Shown: positions 32,000 to 43,809 of the stretch, in pieces
How the letters are laid out: every line of letters starts with the position of its first letter
Numbering within the stretch: the stretch's first letter is position 1
Assembly (NCBI GenBank): GCA_973895155.1
Contig: OZ316892.1
Location: forward strand, 26,660,001-26,724,000
Reading direction: 5' to 3'
Length of the DNA: 64,000 bases
Source of the DNA: Marsupella aquatica
Lineage: Eukaryota; Marchantiophyta
The notes under the pieces: generated by a model
Told to the model about the DNA's origin: nothing
Databases searched by the model: none
Seen by the model: only the letters and a program-made list of their open reading frames with translations
Translations under genes and position numbers: made by a program

Positions 32000-33625
32000 G
32001 GACCTCGAGGGATATGTTCTAAAGCCTTATTCTCAGTTTCGATTAGTGTTCCGTGACTCACATTGCAAAAATCCCCCGTCCCAAGGTATCTCGTCCACTA
32101 CTTAATATTACTCTCCAGTGCTGTTTATATATGCGCACAGATCTACAGTAATTCCTTTAAGTCTATGACTGAGTTAAATCAAGCAACCGTCCTCTCTGTA
32201 TTTTGTTTTTGTGAATGGACTTCGCAAAAGAAAGTTAGTAGCACTTCACCAAGCTGGTTTTGTCTTGGCTGTGGCGTCCAACCAAGCTATTAACTCTCAA
32301 ACCCATGCTAGCTATTAACTCTCAAACCCATGCTATAAGTGCAAGCAGAAAAGATTTTGCATGAACCAAAAAAATTATGTGAGCCAAATATTTCCAGCAA
32401 CCCCACCTTGTACCCTTGTCTCATGGGATGCCTTGTCCACTAGCACTACTGATATGGATTAGTGCATTAATTCCTATGTATACATGATTGGATTAATTAG
32501 TGCATTTATCACTCAGTCTGTATACTTACAAAAAACTGGTCTTATCAGTATAGTGTATTTAATTACTCTGTAAACATGAAGGCCCTTATCAGTACTGACA
32601 GGTCAATAGTACTAACTACGTATACATTTAATATCTAAGTTTGGTTGTACTTATTTGTTGTAACTTGTTGACTCACAAAAACAATTCAATTGAAGTATAT
32701 AGTTAGGTGGGGAATTAGCTAAAAGGACAACCCCTAGACAACAGAAAATCTAGCACATTCTTCCCCAAAGTGAGTACTACTTTTTAGGGAGGTGAAATCT
32801 AGCAAATTTTGACCACCATATTTTAAAATGCTCACCCTTGTTACCTTCCCCTCACTCCAAGTCAAGTGTTTACCACAAAATGCTCACTCACAGAACATTC
32901 TTGAGATTTGAGTCAGGTCCAAATTTGCTATTATTGCGATGGGACAATACATATTAGGGCGTGTCAAAGTTCTTCCCTAACACTTTGGTTACGGCTTAAT
33001 TTTTGGTGTACATACCACCCTTATGGGGTATGTATTCTGGTAACCATAACAATTCTGTTATGGCCGTAAGTGCATTGAATGTCCTCATATTTTTTATATT
33101 CCAAATGTAATTGCAATTGATCTGTTTGACTTGTTTGATTGAGCAGCATGCATGGGACTCCTACTGTAGCTGCGTGGGCTTGAACTGCTTAGCGTTGAAG
33201 TGTGTGATTGAGTTTAGCAACATAAATAAAGAATTCAGTTTTACCTTTTGAGTTCAGATAGATCCCAATAAGATTGATCTTCATTAATTGTATGAAAGGA
33301 AGTTTGGTTACACATAATGTTTGTCATCCTGGACGATTCTAATGCAATCAATGTTTTCATGGATCCCATGGAAGCCTAATTAGAAATCCTAACCATTGCT
33401 TAGAGCATCAGGACTATCCAATCGAGCATCTGAAGGCAGCTTAGAAATGCTATTTTGATCAGAGCTGCATACTAAGGTCTAGTCATTTCTTGACTCTACT
33501 TTTAATACGCAACGTAATTTGTCTAATTACACAATAAAGAGTCAGTTTGACGTTGTAAGTTGAGTGAGCTCCAATGGTTCACAAAAAAGTAACCAATAGA
33601 CTTCCTCTTAAAGAATGAGTGGCTC
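32000..33625. repeat. Noncoding segment, paralogue of 8500-8640 plus 12950-15530; no gene seen
   Basis: Landmarks ccgtcccaaggtatc, atcaagcaaccgtcctctct and cttcctcttaaagaatgagt are in the same order as in copy 1. Confidence 0.8.
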
Positions 33626-34188
33626 AGCAATTTCAGCTAACATATTTTGGGTTTTTGATGCTCCCATAATATTTTATTAAGTGGAAATGATAAAAGAACA
33701 GTCAGAAAAGGAGCCCCTGCATGACATGTTGGTTGTTTGTGAGACACATCATTATAATCTTGTAGCACCAGCTCTCTCTCGAAATGCCTGCTCCTGAGAA
33801 GAAGCATCTGGTGCACTCTAAATGGGGGCCGGTAATGACACTATTTGTTGGATATGTGCAAACCCGTAGAATTGTGCACCTCTTGACAAGAGTGTATGCT
33901 TCACAAATGAATGAACAGTAGATCGTGACTTGCAACTCAAATTGTTCCCTTCGTTAACTTCATGGTCCTACTCCATAAGTGCATATTTCTACTCTACTAG
34001 AAAATGCATACACCCATGTAAGTGTCAGCCAATTAGAGTTGCTAGATTTCTCATTTGATGACATCATTATTTTTGTTAGGTGTGGGGTTTATGAACTATA
34101 CAGTTGTGGTATACAAGCTTAAAGAACTATACGACAAATACAAATGATTTTGTAACCCATCAGTTACAAAATGTAACCCTTGCTTATT
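33626..34188. other. Left flank of the LINE; absent from duplicate copy 1; no gene seen
   Basis: Copy 1 jumps from agaatgagtggc (15533) to cccaattgcaaa (15549). Copy 2 has this 563-bp block, the LINE, and 43810-44375 instead. Either copy 1 lost about 1.1 kb or copy 2 gained it before the LINE arrived. Confidence 0.6.
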
Positions 34189-34205
34189 AATAACATAAAG
34201 TTTTG
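34189..34205 (+). repeat. Target-site duplication, left
   Basis: aataacataaagttttg, identical to 43793-43809. The first two A may belong to the tail, giving 15-17 bp. Confidence 0.93.
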
Positions 34206-36612
34206 AAAATGATACAAGGGGGATTTAAGGTAGGATCAACTGGAGGCGATGGCGGCAGGGTCAATGCACGAGGAGAATCAGGCGATGGTGGCAGCGAGCA
34301 TGCACGGAGGAAAGCAGTGGCAGAGAGAGGGAAGGGGAATAGACACAAAGATCACGAAGGCAACACACAAAAAGAAAGCAGCCAAGGCACAATGAATAGG
34401 AGAACTTAACGACAGGTAGTCTCAAGAGGAGACATCAGACAGTCCAACAGATAAGTATCCACCCTCAGTATTTCAAGGATGGAAGGACAACAATAGAACA
34501 ATCAGTTACATCGTCATAGAAGTTCACAATGCCCTGTCAAACTCGTACAAGATAAAGGAGAGATCATTCAGTCCAGGGTCAGTCTGACCGACATCGCGAC
34601 ATGCAATTCAAAATTGCCAACAGAGGTTGCAGATACTTCCACACACTTAAAGTAACGTGCAGTAGGTCTACTCTTTTTCAAATACTCTCAGCAACATTCC
34701 ATGTTTCCAACAAGCGGATAGGGAACCTTTATTCTCCGAGTCAATAGCTAGAATCTCACGACAAGAATGCGGTATGAACGATTGGGATGCCACTGAAAAC
34801 TCAGGCTGCCAGGGACCTCGCTGCTCTAGATTCAGTCTTGAGCCTAGCCCTCTAGCAGACTACATGGCGACTGGCTCCAGTCAAGCATCAAAGTAAGGGA
34901 AATCAGTCAACTCGGCCGAATGACATCCACACTGGGTCGGGCGAGAAAGAATCCAGAACCCCGTTGATGGACACCCACTGTTCATTATTGTAGAACAGCG
35001 GGCCTCGACCTGTTGGAGTTGATGAATCGAGCGGAGTTCTTTGCAAGCATCATCTCTTCCGGTCATTTCTCACTCTGATAGACAGACTGTAAATCTACTG
35101 ATACAAAATCGAACACACTGTGAAATCAAATTGAGCCGCAAATTCATAGAATTCAAAACGTCACTCCAACTTCCAAGAAAATGAAGTCTTGATTTTCTCA
35201 GTCTCGCCTTTCAAGATATCCGGTGGTCGTACGTTGGGAAACGAGATTTGTCTTAATGTTCCCACAACTCCTCTATTTGCAAAATTTATAAATGGTGTCG
35301 TTCTGGCTGTTCAGATCATTAGATGGTCAGATGCTGTTTATCTCAGCTTATGTGAACCTCTCAGTCTCATCCTGTCTGTCCCCATCTTGTGATGCTCATC
35401 ATTGCATTTTCAGTAGTAATCTGATCCAAATCTCTCTTTCTGGTGCGTGAGCAAGGAAATGCAGTGGCGAGGAAAGGCGGTGGCGAGGAATAGGGTCAGC
35501 GAAGGGGATCAAGGAAGTTGGAGCTGCCAAAGGCGATAAAGTAAGTTGGTCAGCAAGATGGAGAAGGAAAAATAGACCGGAAACGACGAAGTGAGACGGA
35601 GGCCAGGCCGAGAGGAGGCAGTAAAGGATTTCCAATTAGAGACAACAACGATCACGACGATCAAGAAGATAAGTATATGGGTTCAACAACTTAATCAGAA
35701 TGAATAAGTCAGGACCGGAAGGATTCAAGAAATGGGTAGAACATACAACTAAAACAGTTTCCTGACATAGTAAGTGTAAGAGAAATGTTCCCTCAGAGCA
35801 TGAAGATCAATATGCTCACTCAGAACGTGGAGCTAGGCACACTGACACACAAAAAAACAGGGCAGTAAGGCACAAAAGTGCATTTAAATACATGAATGGA
35901 GTGAGGTCGAGTGAGTGAGCAAAGGAAGACGACAAATAAACTCTGATCCCGAATATTAAGTAGTTGAGTCAGACTACATGGGCGCAGCCAGCCAGGACAG
36001 AAAGAGGAGCAGAGTCAAATGGCAAGTAAACTCTGATCCCGAATATTAAGTAGTTGAGTCAGACTAAGTGGGCGCAGCCAGCCAGGACAGAAAGAGGAGC
36101 AGAGTCAAATGGCAAGTAAACTCTGATCCCGAATATTAAGTAGTTGAGTCAGACTAAGTGGGCGCAGCCAGCCAGGACAGAAAGAGGATCAGAGTCAAAT
36201 GGGATCAACCAGACAGCCTACCGACCGGCAGCAAACTCTAGGCAATCAGTAAGATCCGATGCAGCCTGTACAGTAACCTGTGCAGTACCCACTTCTGACA
36301 ACGAGGCAAGGGAGCAGGCAAAAAACAAGGAAACGTGAATTCCAAAAAAGGGTGAAAGGGGAAAAACACAAAGGCAAGCAAGATACATCGAAAAGATCCA
36401 AGAAACTCACACATCAGCGCACGCAGTAGTTGGACGTTAAGGAGCGAGGAAAATTCTCATCAAGGGGTGCATGTGGTTCAGAAACAATGGCGAAACTCAG
36501 CAAAATCTTCAAAGCATAAGGATTAGCATGCGCAAAGAGAGACAATCTAAACCAGCAAGCTACAGGCTCGAGAGAAGAGGAACAGGTTTCATCCAGACTA
36601 GGAAAGGAAGGG
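34206..36612 (+). promoter_or_regulatory. LINE 5' untranslated/promoter region
   Basis: No convincing ORF is present. Purine-rich opening (gatacaagggggatttaagg), several short AAGGAAG/GAGG tracts, then the tandem monomers. By analogy with L1, an internal promoter is expected here; no core motif is claimed. Confidence 0.55.
35941..36200 (+). repeat. 90-bp tandem monomers, about 2.9 units
   Basis: ctctgatcccgaatattaag starts at 35941, 36031 and 36121, an exact 90-bp period. Units differ at very few bases; the third is cut near 36200, where it diverges into gggatcaaccagacag. Confidence 0.95.
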
Positions 36613-38290
36613 ATGGAGGATGAACAGGAGGAAGGAAGCACGAGCAACAATATGGTTGGAATAGAAAAAGTCACAAGAACTATTGGTAACTGGTCGATCA
36701 CTACCGAGTGCCAGTCTGCAATAAAATCATTATCGGCAAATAGTCTGAAGGACGATTGTTCTAAGATTCAGCTACAAATGGATGTCAACCCACAAGCAAC
36801 GAGTGTCGCAGTTACAGAGCTCCTATCCAAAGCGGTCCTATTCTTTTTTGCAGGTGGAGTCGCTACTTTTAAGTAGTTCTTGAAGTGGGCGCAGGAAGAA
36901 TTTTGCTTCAAAAGAAAGTGGGCAGTAAAGAGTACTAAATACGTCGGATTGAATTACTTCCTGGTTACTTTTTGTTTGCTTGATCATAAGCTGGCGGCCC
37001 TAGGTAGCTCGCCCTGGTATTTGGGCAATAAATATGTATACAGTGCACCATGGGACCCAGCATTTTCCCTTCATTCACCTTTCTTGGGGAGAATGCCACT
37101 CTGGGCTGAGCTCACATACCGGGAGTTAGTCCTGGAAGGGAGTGGAAAACAGGTGTTTGAAAAGATGGGAGATATTCTTCACTTCAGTCCAGCGCTTGGG
37201 GACTCATCTTCCCCACATGATCGTGCCTGTCTATTATGGGACATGAATAAGCCCCTTCCGGAGATCCTTGTCATAAATCTGAGAGGAGAGGATCAGCAAG
37301 AAGTTACAACTATCCATCAACGAGTTGAATATATACACATCCCTTATGTGTGTTATATCTGTAAAGCGCTGGGTCACGTGGGCTCTAACTGCTCAAAGGG
37401 ATCTCCGCAGTCTGCCCCGAACCAAGACAGCACACAAACCGTGCCTGCCCAGGCTACGACGAAGGTAAGGACAGATCCAACATCGCTAGCAGAACGGGGG
37501 AGTACCTCCCCCGCTCCTAACGTGGATCTCCATCTGGATCCAGGCCTGAGGTATGAAGGATTACTTCCGTCCCCTCCCATCAGTCTGGGATCATCTGCAG
37601 TCAAGATTCCATACCAGATCTTCCATGATAATAGGGGTATAGGTCGAATCAAGCCTCATCAGGCTCATTATTCTGATGTCTTGATGTATCCACAGTCCCA
37701 GGGGATCGGATGGAATTGTTGACAGGAGAAGCAATGATGCACAACAACGGAGCAGGTCCTCTCTACAAGTGGCAGACCCTTGTCACAGAGAATCAGGACA
37801 CCAATCATCCATCCTTTTTGATACCAGGCTGCATTCAGACGCATTTGCTCCGTGGCAGCCATACAACATATCATCAAGAATGGAACCTGAAGCAGACGTA
37901 GGAGCTAGGATCTCGCGCTCCACAGATGTAGTCCTTCCTGCGGTTGGTGTGAACACCCTCACTCGGAGGAGTTCGAATATAGCATCACCCTCCTCAGAAA
38001 CTACACAAACCGGAAGGTTGCACCACCATCTAGCACGGCCATCAAGGAATAAAATCATCAAGAAGAAATAGCATCTCGGCCCATTGTTCTCCTCAGCAGT
38101 TCTAAGATCATCAGAAACAGCTTACACAACGCTTCTCTACAATCAGATCCTAGGGGATTCTTCAGGGGGCTACACCTCCAATAACGAGTCTACGTCAATG
38201 GAAGAAGAAACGGGGCGAGACAGCAACTCTTCAAGCTCGGAGTACGAAACAATATCCGACACAACAACAAATAATCAGGAAGTAGGTTGA
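36613..38290 (+). pseudogene. LINE ORF1 (DUF4283-like, CCHC knuckle), interrupted
   Basis: ATG at 36613. The frame carries an amber stop at 36874-36876 between FFFAGGVATFK and FLKWAQEEF, then stays open to TGA at 37720-37722. A DUF4283-like pattern of spaced aromatics and PLWAEL precedes a CCHC knuckle at 37351-37392 (CYICKALGHVGSNC). Homologous-looking C-terminal text continues in the +1 frame from about 37712, with a second amber at 38069-38071, ending NNQEVG at 38290. The family role is RNA binding and RNP formation. At least two stops and one frameshift inactivate it. Confidence 0.82.
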
Positions 38291-38328
38291 GGTAATACTG
38301 CTCCCTACTGTTTTTAAGTGCTTCAATT

Positions 38329-41300
38329 ATGGATGATCTCTTGAACATCGCGATATGGAATGTCTCCGGCCTCTGTGATCCAAATAGAAAATATATAGTA
38401 CGAAAATGGATTAAAGATATGCGTAACTCTATACACATTCTAACTCTTCTCGAAATAAAAGCTAACGATTTCCGTCTCATCTCTGCTCTTTCCCTTATTC
38501 TTCCTGGATATAAAACTCTTATTGCTCACCCGGTTGGTGGGAGGGGAGGGGCTGCTATGCTAATCCACCCTTCCTTCCAGGTCACAAATTTTGGCATCTC
38601 ACTAGTCAATAGTGCCATATGGGCCACTATTGAAAGCGATAAAGGTTGCTTTGGTATAGTGGGTCTATATGCTTCTAACGTCTCTGCTGTAAGAACCCAG
38701 CTTTGGGAATGCTTATTGCTCACTCTTTCGGTCGGGAACTGGGTTATTTCTGGAGATTTTAACATGACAGAAAAAGAAATAGACTCAGTTGCTGGCCACT
38801 CTTCTTTGCTCTCCGGTGCTGAATTAGCAGCCTGGTGTGAGATTAGGTGTCGTTTTGACCTTCACGATACCTATAAACTTGCTCGCTCCGTCTATGGCTC
38901 CTGCTACACGTGGAGGAGAGACACTCTTCTTGGGGTTTTCCAATCCCGGCTTGACAGGTTCTATTTGAGTAATCGTGGATCATGGTTGGATCAGGTTATA
39001 TCCATTTCCCACCATCATGATTGCCCCATGTCCGACCATTGCCCAGTCTCTCTCTCATGTATTATAACGCCTCCAATGGATGCAAATCACTCGGCTCACA
39101 GGTCCTCATATTTCAAAGCCAACTCATGGGTCATCAGAAGCGTATACAATATGGATCTATTGGAACGTGCATGGTATAATCACTCATCAGACACTACAGA
39201 TCCAAAGATAGCTTTCTATCTAGCTTGCAAGCGGTTCCGTCGTGAATTCATGGAAATTCAATCTAAAAAAACAAGTAAACAAATAACAATAGAGGATCTT
39301 CGAGCAAAAATATTATCGCTGCGCTCCTTCGCTGGTGGCTGCCTAACTGGAAACAACCTCACTGAGTTGCGAGAGGCGGAGGTTGCTCTTAGAGATTCTG
39401 AGTTCCAAGAGGCTATTGAGCTTCGTAAGAAATCAAGGATTCGGTGGCTGGGGCTCGGGGATGCCTCTACTAAATTCTTTTTTAATATTGTTAGGATCCA
39501 GCAGCAGAGAGCCAGGATTCCTTGCCTTCGTCTCTCGGATGGCACATTATCTCACGACAAGGATCTGGTCCTCATAGAAGTTGGAAACTTCTACCGTTCA
39601 CTCTATTCCCCGGATGCCCCGGAAACTCAGCTCAATGTACAAGCTAGAAGGAAAATGCTTCGGTTCTCCTCCAAACGAATCTCTCAAGCAGAATCCAATC
39701 AATTAGATGCAGCCCCTTCTATGGATGAACTCTTTTCAGCAGCCAAAAAGATGAAGAAAAATAAAGCCCCAGGCCTAGACGGCCTTACAATAGAGGTCTT
39801 TTTGGGGTGTTGGGGATTCATTGCGCCAGCCTTTACCGGCATGATCTTATCTTTCTGGGCAGACGGTATCATGCTACCAGGATTTATAGAGGGAGTAATA
39901 AAGCTGGTCCCAAAATCAACTGATAAAACAAGATTGACGGATTGGAGGCCAATCACTCTTCTGAATATAGCATATAAAATCATAGCAAAGCTGATTGCTA
40001 TCAGGCTCGGGAGAGTTCTGCCAAAGATGGTAAACCCTCAACAAACAGGGTTTGTTCCTGGGCGTCAAATTCTTGATAACGTTTCTTTGGCATGGTTGGC
40101 GATAGACTGGATCTCAACAAATAACGTGCCTGCTCTATTCATAAAAATGGATTTTTCAAAAGCATTTGACCGCATAGACCACCATTACATCAGGGAGACT
40201 CTCAGCACATTAGGCCTGAGCCAATCGCTTACTAGGAATATCATGGGTCTAATGATGCAAGCAACTGCTAAGGTTCATGTCAATGGGTTATTCACGGAAC
40301 CCATTCCTCTCATGCGGGGAGTCTGTAAAGGATGTCCCCTCGCCCCTCTCATCTATGCATTATCGACACAGCCTCTCATGGACATCTTTGACGCCGCTCT
40401 ACAGGCTAATGAACTGCAGGGCATTAAAATAAATAACAAACTCACTCTGTTTCATAGATTCTTTGCAAACGATCTAGGAGTTATCACCCCTGCTAAGGAA
40501 TCTAGCTTCTTGGATATATGTGGAACGATGGACTTATATGAGCATGCAGCAAGGGCACGCCTAAATCTGGAGAAGACCGAGGTCCTCATTTTATGCATAG
40601 ACACTCCTCCGCAATGGTTATTAGATACCAAATGTGTAATCGTTCCTATGGGCCATATATCCAGCTACTTGGGTGCCCCGATTGGACAATATCTATCCAA
40701 GACCCAACTACATGAATATTGCCTGAAAAAATTGAACAAAAGACTCGCTTCTTGGTCGAACAAAAGCTTCTCATTCACGGGTCGTGTCCTGTTGGTAAAA
40801 CAGGTCTTGTTATCCATGACAGTATTCCATATGATGTATACTAACTTCGCAGTGAGTTTTACAGACATGATTCAACGGACGTGTAAGAATTTTCTATGGG
40901 GTTATAACAAAGAGGGAGCCAGGAAAACACCATTGGTTTCCTGGGACCGGATGTGCGCCAGTAAACAAAATGGGGGCCTCGGGTTCAAGGACATAAATCT
41001 TCAGGCCACGGCATTGCTGGCCAGATGGGCCATTCGAATGATATCAGACCAGGATTCAGACTGGGCGATATTATTCTCGGCCAATCTCCGCCTGGCAGCA
41101 TGGAAAAAGACGGTGTTGCTTCGCCAAGCCGGGTACACCACCATGGATCGGTTCCTATTCTCCTCCCCGTCCAGCTTTCGAGGTATGGTATACACGGCAA
41201 GTATATGGAGGGCATGGAATAAGATCAAGATCAACTTGCACTGGCAGTCTGGCTCACAAGCCATTCCGGCAAGATGGAGGATCGAGGACTTTCTTCCTAA

Positions 41301-41796
41301 ATTTTTCACCTCCTCAGACTTTCCTATCTCTTTGGTTCCTAGGATTATCATCGCCTGTTATCGTCTAAATATTCGGTATGTCTCTGACCTCTGGATGCAG
41401 GTTCCGGGCTGTTGGGTGGACTTTTTGCCTCGTCTCTCCAGGCTACGGGGGTTTGGGGTCATAGAGTTAGACACTCTATCTAGGATCATTTTGTCTATTC
41501 ATAGCGGCCCTCCACCTTCCATTTCTTCTTCCTTCGCTGGATCCCAATGGTTCTGGTGTGGCCTTCAAAATCATCGCAGACCTCATTTCCTCAGCAGCAT
41601 GCAAGCTTATAATTTCCTACACCAGGCTGGGGGAGACATCGGCTCTCTTAACAATCGATGGGGGACGTCAGACTCCGCAGGAGAATGGGGGCGCAGGTGG
41701 AGGAGGATCTGGCGATCAGATCTGTCTAATTGTGGTAAAATCTTTTTATGGCGGGTCCTGGCTGCAGGATTATTTTCAGGAAAACGAGCTAAGTAG
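38329..41796 (+). CDS. LINE ORF2: AP endonuclease and reverse transcriptase
   Basis: ATG at 38329, 1155 codons to an amber. Endonuclease residues: N11 (IWNVSG), E42 (LLEIK), Y114, D143/N145 (SGDFN), D209 (SRLDRF), D236/H237 (SDHCPV), a complete catalytic set. RT: NKAPGLDG (478-485), DWRPITLLN (538-546), KMDFSKAFD with D608, GVCKGCPLAPL (664-674; the usual Arg-Gln pair is Cys-Lys), FAND (712-715) where FADD is expected, SSYLGAPIG. Loss of the first Asp of the FADD pair should abolish polymerisation. The frame continues after the stop. Role: target nicking and target-primed reverse transcription. Confidence 0.93.
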   Translation: MDDLLNIAIWNVSGLCDPNRKYIVRKWIKDMRNSIHILTLLEIKANDFRLISALSLILPGYKTLIAHPVGGRGGAAMLIHPSFQVTNFGISLVNSAIWATIESDKGCFGIVGLYASNVSAVRTQLWECLLLTLSVGNWVISGDFNMTEKEIDSVAGHSSLLSGAELAAWCEIRCRFDLHDTYKLARSVYGSCYTWRRDTLLGVFQSRLDRFYLSNRGSWLDQVISISHHHDCPMSDHCPVSLSCIITPPMDANHSAHRSSYFKANSWVIRSVYNMDLLERAWYNHSSDTTDPKIAFYLACKRFRREFMEIQSKKTSKQITIEDLRAKILSLRSFAGGCLTGNNLTELREAEVALRDSEFQEAIELRKKSRIRWLGLGDASTKFFFNIVRIQQQRARIPCLRLSDGTLSHDKDLVLIEVGNFYRSLYSPDAPETQLNVQARRKMLRFSSKRISQAESNQLDAAPSMDELFSAAKKMKKNKAPGLDGLTIEVFLGCWGFIAPAFTGMILSFWADGIMLPGFIEGVIKLVPKSTDKTRLTDWRPITLLNIAYKIIAKLIAIRLGRVLPKMVNPQQTGFVPGRQILDNVSLAWLAIDWISTNNVPALFIKMDFSKAFDRIDHHYIRETLSTLGLSQSLTRNIMGLMMQATAKVHVNGLFTEPIPLMRGVCKGCPLAPLIYALSTQPLMDIFDAALQANELQGIKINNKLTLFHRFFANDLGVITPAKESSFLDICGTMDLYEHAARARLNLEKTEVLILCIDTPPQWLLDTKCVIVPMGHISSYLGAPIGQYLSKTQLHEYCLKKLNKRLASWSNKSFSFTGRVLLVKQVLLSMTVFHMMYTNFAVSFTDMIQRTCKNFLWGYNKEGARKTPLVSWDRMCASKQNGGLGFKDINLQATALLARWAIRMISDQDSDWAILFSANLRLAAWKKTVLLRQAGYTTMDRFLFSSPSSFRGMVYTASIWRAWNKIKINLHWQSGSQAIPARWRIEDFLPKFFTSSDFPISLVPRIIIACYRLNIRYVSDLWMQVPGCWVDFLPRLSRLRGFGVIELDTLSRIILSIHSGPPPSISSSFAGSQWFWCGLQNHRRPHFLSSMQAYNFLHQAGGDIGSLNNRWGTSDSAGEWGRRWRRIWRSDLSNCGKIFLWRVLAAGLFSGKRAK

Positions 41797-42231
41797 TGTG
41801 GACATGGAGATGGGACGTGTCCATCCTGCCCGGATCGGGTGGAGGATAATCCTCATATTTTCTTCTCCTGCAGGCAAGCTATTTGTGCTTGGAACCGGAC
41901 TGCCTGGTTCTATGAGCGGGTGCCGTCTCTCTCCCTTCTTCCAGGGGGACATTCTTTCACAAGCACATTGGACCTTGCCCTTGGTCGTACCCCACGGCTC
42001 TCTGCTCGTATTTTTGTTATCTATGAAACCGTGTGGCTCCTATGGAAAAATAGAAACTCTCGGTTGTTTCAGAGCCAAACTGTAGTCTTCTCCCCCTTTC
42101 TGGCCGCATCATCTGTCGTTCAGCATCTTCGTTCGGTGGCTCTTTGTTCAGACTCAGAAAAAAAGAAAAATTGTCTATACTATGCTGAGAAGTATATCTC
42201 TGGTCCTCTGACCTCTCGTTGTCCTCGTTGA
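41797..42231 (+). pseudogene. LINE ORF2 C-terminus beyond the amber stop (zinc region)
   Basis: Same frame as ORF2 after TAG at 41794-41796. Reads CGHGDGTCPSC, then EDNPHIFFSCRQAICAWNRT and a Trp-rich helix (VIYETVWLLWKNRNSRLF), the second half of the zf-RVT region whose first half (FLWRVLAAGLFSGKRA) precedes the stop. Ends at TGA 42229-42231. Uninterrupted, the product would be about 1300 residues, normal for plant L1 ORF2. Confidence 0.85.
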
Positions 42232-43792
42232 CTTTCTGTTTGGGATACTTTTCCCCACGGCTCACTTCTTATTATATTAATATATGTTCTAGAGCCTCCT
42301 TTCTTCCCGTTACGTTCTCTTCTTCTCCTATTCTGGGATTACCCCATCCCTTCAGTTCTATCATGGGCTAGTTCCGATCCTCATCTGGTGTCTGTTCCTC
42401 CCATCACCATATGGCACAGTACATCCCTCGTTCCATTGATCTCCTTGCTGCTCTCTTCCTCCCCCCACAAGTACCAATGGTTGGTGGGTCTTTCCCTTGC
42501 TGTCCCTTATGGCTTCTTCTCGCTGCTTTGTGGGGCTCTCTCATCCGGCGCTCGCCATTGGAGATGGTAGCTTGGTTCTCACCTTTTGGAGACATATTCC
42601 TCTGTCCCGCCATCGATCTGGCTTTTTTGCCGCCCCCCCCCTGTCCTGGGATCCTGGTTCACCATGACTGGCGGCCAGTATTGACATTTTTTACCACCGC
42701 TCTCTCAGAACTAGATTCTCATCGGACTATTCGAGTCTGGTTTCATATATATCTCTTTACAGAAGCACAAACTTTTTTCCGCTGCAAATGTAGCAATCAG
42801 ACAGACTTAGACAAAGACAGATAGGTAGGCTACTCATGGAACTACATTGTTGGATAGGTAGGATCTGTAGGCTCTCAGCTAACAATTCTAGTGATAGCCG
42901 TCATTTGTTCCGTCCCATTCCCAGGATTCTCGGATATCTAGGGGAGTTTCTCTCATGGTAATCAGATGGATTCTAACCTTGGCGCTGTAGGTGTGTCCCC
43001 TGCTCTCTCTGTCTCCACTGGGCTGGCTGCTGGCTGTTACATATGGAGCCCATGATTGGCGAGTGGGAGGTTTAAATGCCAAAGTTAAAGTCGCTAATTG
43101 GCATCTGGACTGGTTGCCTATCTCTTTTCTCCGTCGCATCAGCTATGGCTGCTTTCCTTGGGAGGTGTTCTACACTCAAGTTCTAGGATCATAAATTGGT
43201 ATAAAAATGGAGATCAGGCATGATGGTCTGCTAGTTTCTGTCCCGGGCTATGCTTCGGGATCTCGAGGCATAACCTCGGGTACCCGCGCTGGACATAGCC
43301 AGGGCACAATAAGGTGAAATCATCAAGGCTCTCTTCTTGGTGATCCAGGGAATGTCCGGAGATTGAGGTGGACTCTCGTATGGAGGGCGTGGTGATCTCA
43401 GGGAGTGGTCTGGCCTCGATGCAGCTGGGGAAGTGGTGGTTGACTATAGCCATCGAAGGCAGCCCAGGACAGATGGAGTTCAGCGGGGGGCCTCTTGGGG
43501 CTTTGGTGGTTCTGGCTAGGTTGGCTGTTTTGGATGCTCCTTTTTCATATTCAGGTCTTGGTTGGTTCGGCTATGTTTGGCTTTCTGGGTCCCTCCTCTC
43601 CTCTATGGCCCGCCTCCTCCCCTTAGGCGGCCGGTTTGGGGTGGTCTCGCCTTTGTTTCTCTGGGTGTGCTCCCTCTTTCAGCAACCCTTATTTGTTCCT
43701 TGTTCCTTTCTCCTGTCTCCTCCCTTCAGACGGGTTTGTTCTCAATAAAGTGCACTCGTGTTTTAAAATAAAAATAATAATAAAAAATAAAA
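42232..43792 (+). other. LINE 3' untranslated region and A-rich tail
   Basis: A 10-C run at about 42634, pyrimidine-rich stretches, AATAAA at 43744-43749 and a tail of A with scattered T to 43792. Short ORFs here look like composition artefacts. Confidence 0.75.
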
Positions 43793-43809
43793 AATAACAT
43801 AAAGTTTTG
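43793..43809 (+). repeat. Target-site duplication, right
   Basis: aataacataaagttttg, identical to 34189-34205. Confidence 0.93.

Larger units (their letters stand above)
34206..43792 (+). mobile_element. Full-length L1-type LINE with target-site duplication
   Basis: 9.6 kb flanked by a perfect 17-bp duplication. Order: 2.4-kb 5' untranslated region with 90-bp monomers, ORF1 (36613-38290, damaged), a 38-bp gap, ORF2 (38329-42231, one amber stop), a 1.5-kb 3' untranslated region with AATAAA (43744-43749), and an A-rich tail (about 43763-43792). Endonuclease, RT and zinc region are all present and in the L1 order. The intact target duplication indicates a young insertion, but lesions in both ORFs mean this copy cannot move on its own. 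Confidence 0.93.

Noticed and set aside
35399-35635. Minus-strand 78-codon ORF in the LINE 5' region
   Set aside because: Lies in the untranslated region of a plus-strand element, low-complexity Leu/Pro-rich, no domain.
42391-43748. Several overlapping ORFs (up to 137 codons) after LINE ORF2
   Set aside because: Compositional by-products of a pyrimidine-rich 3' untranslated region; no domain, both strands open alike.
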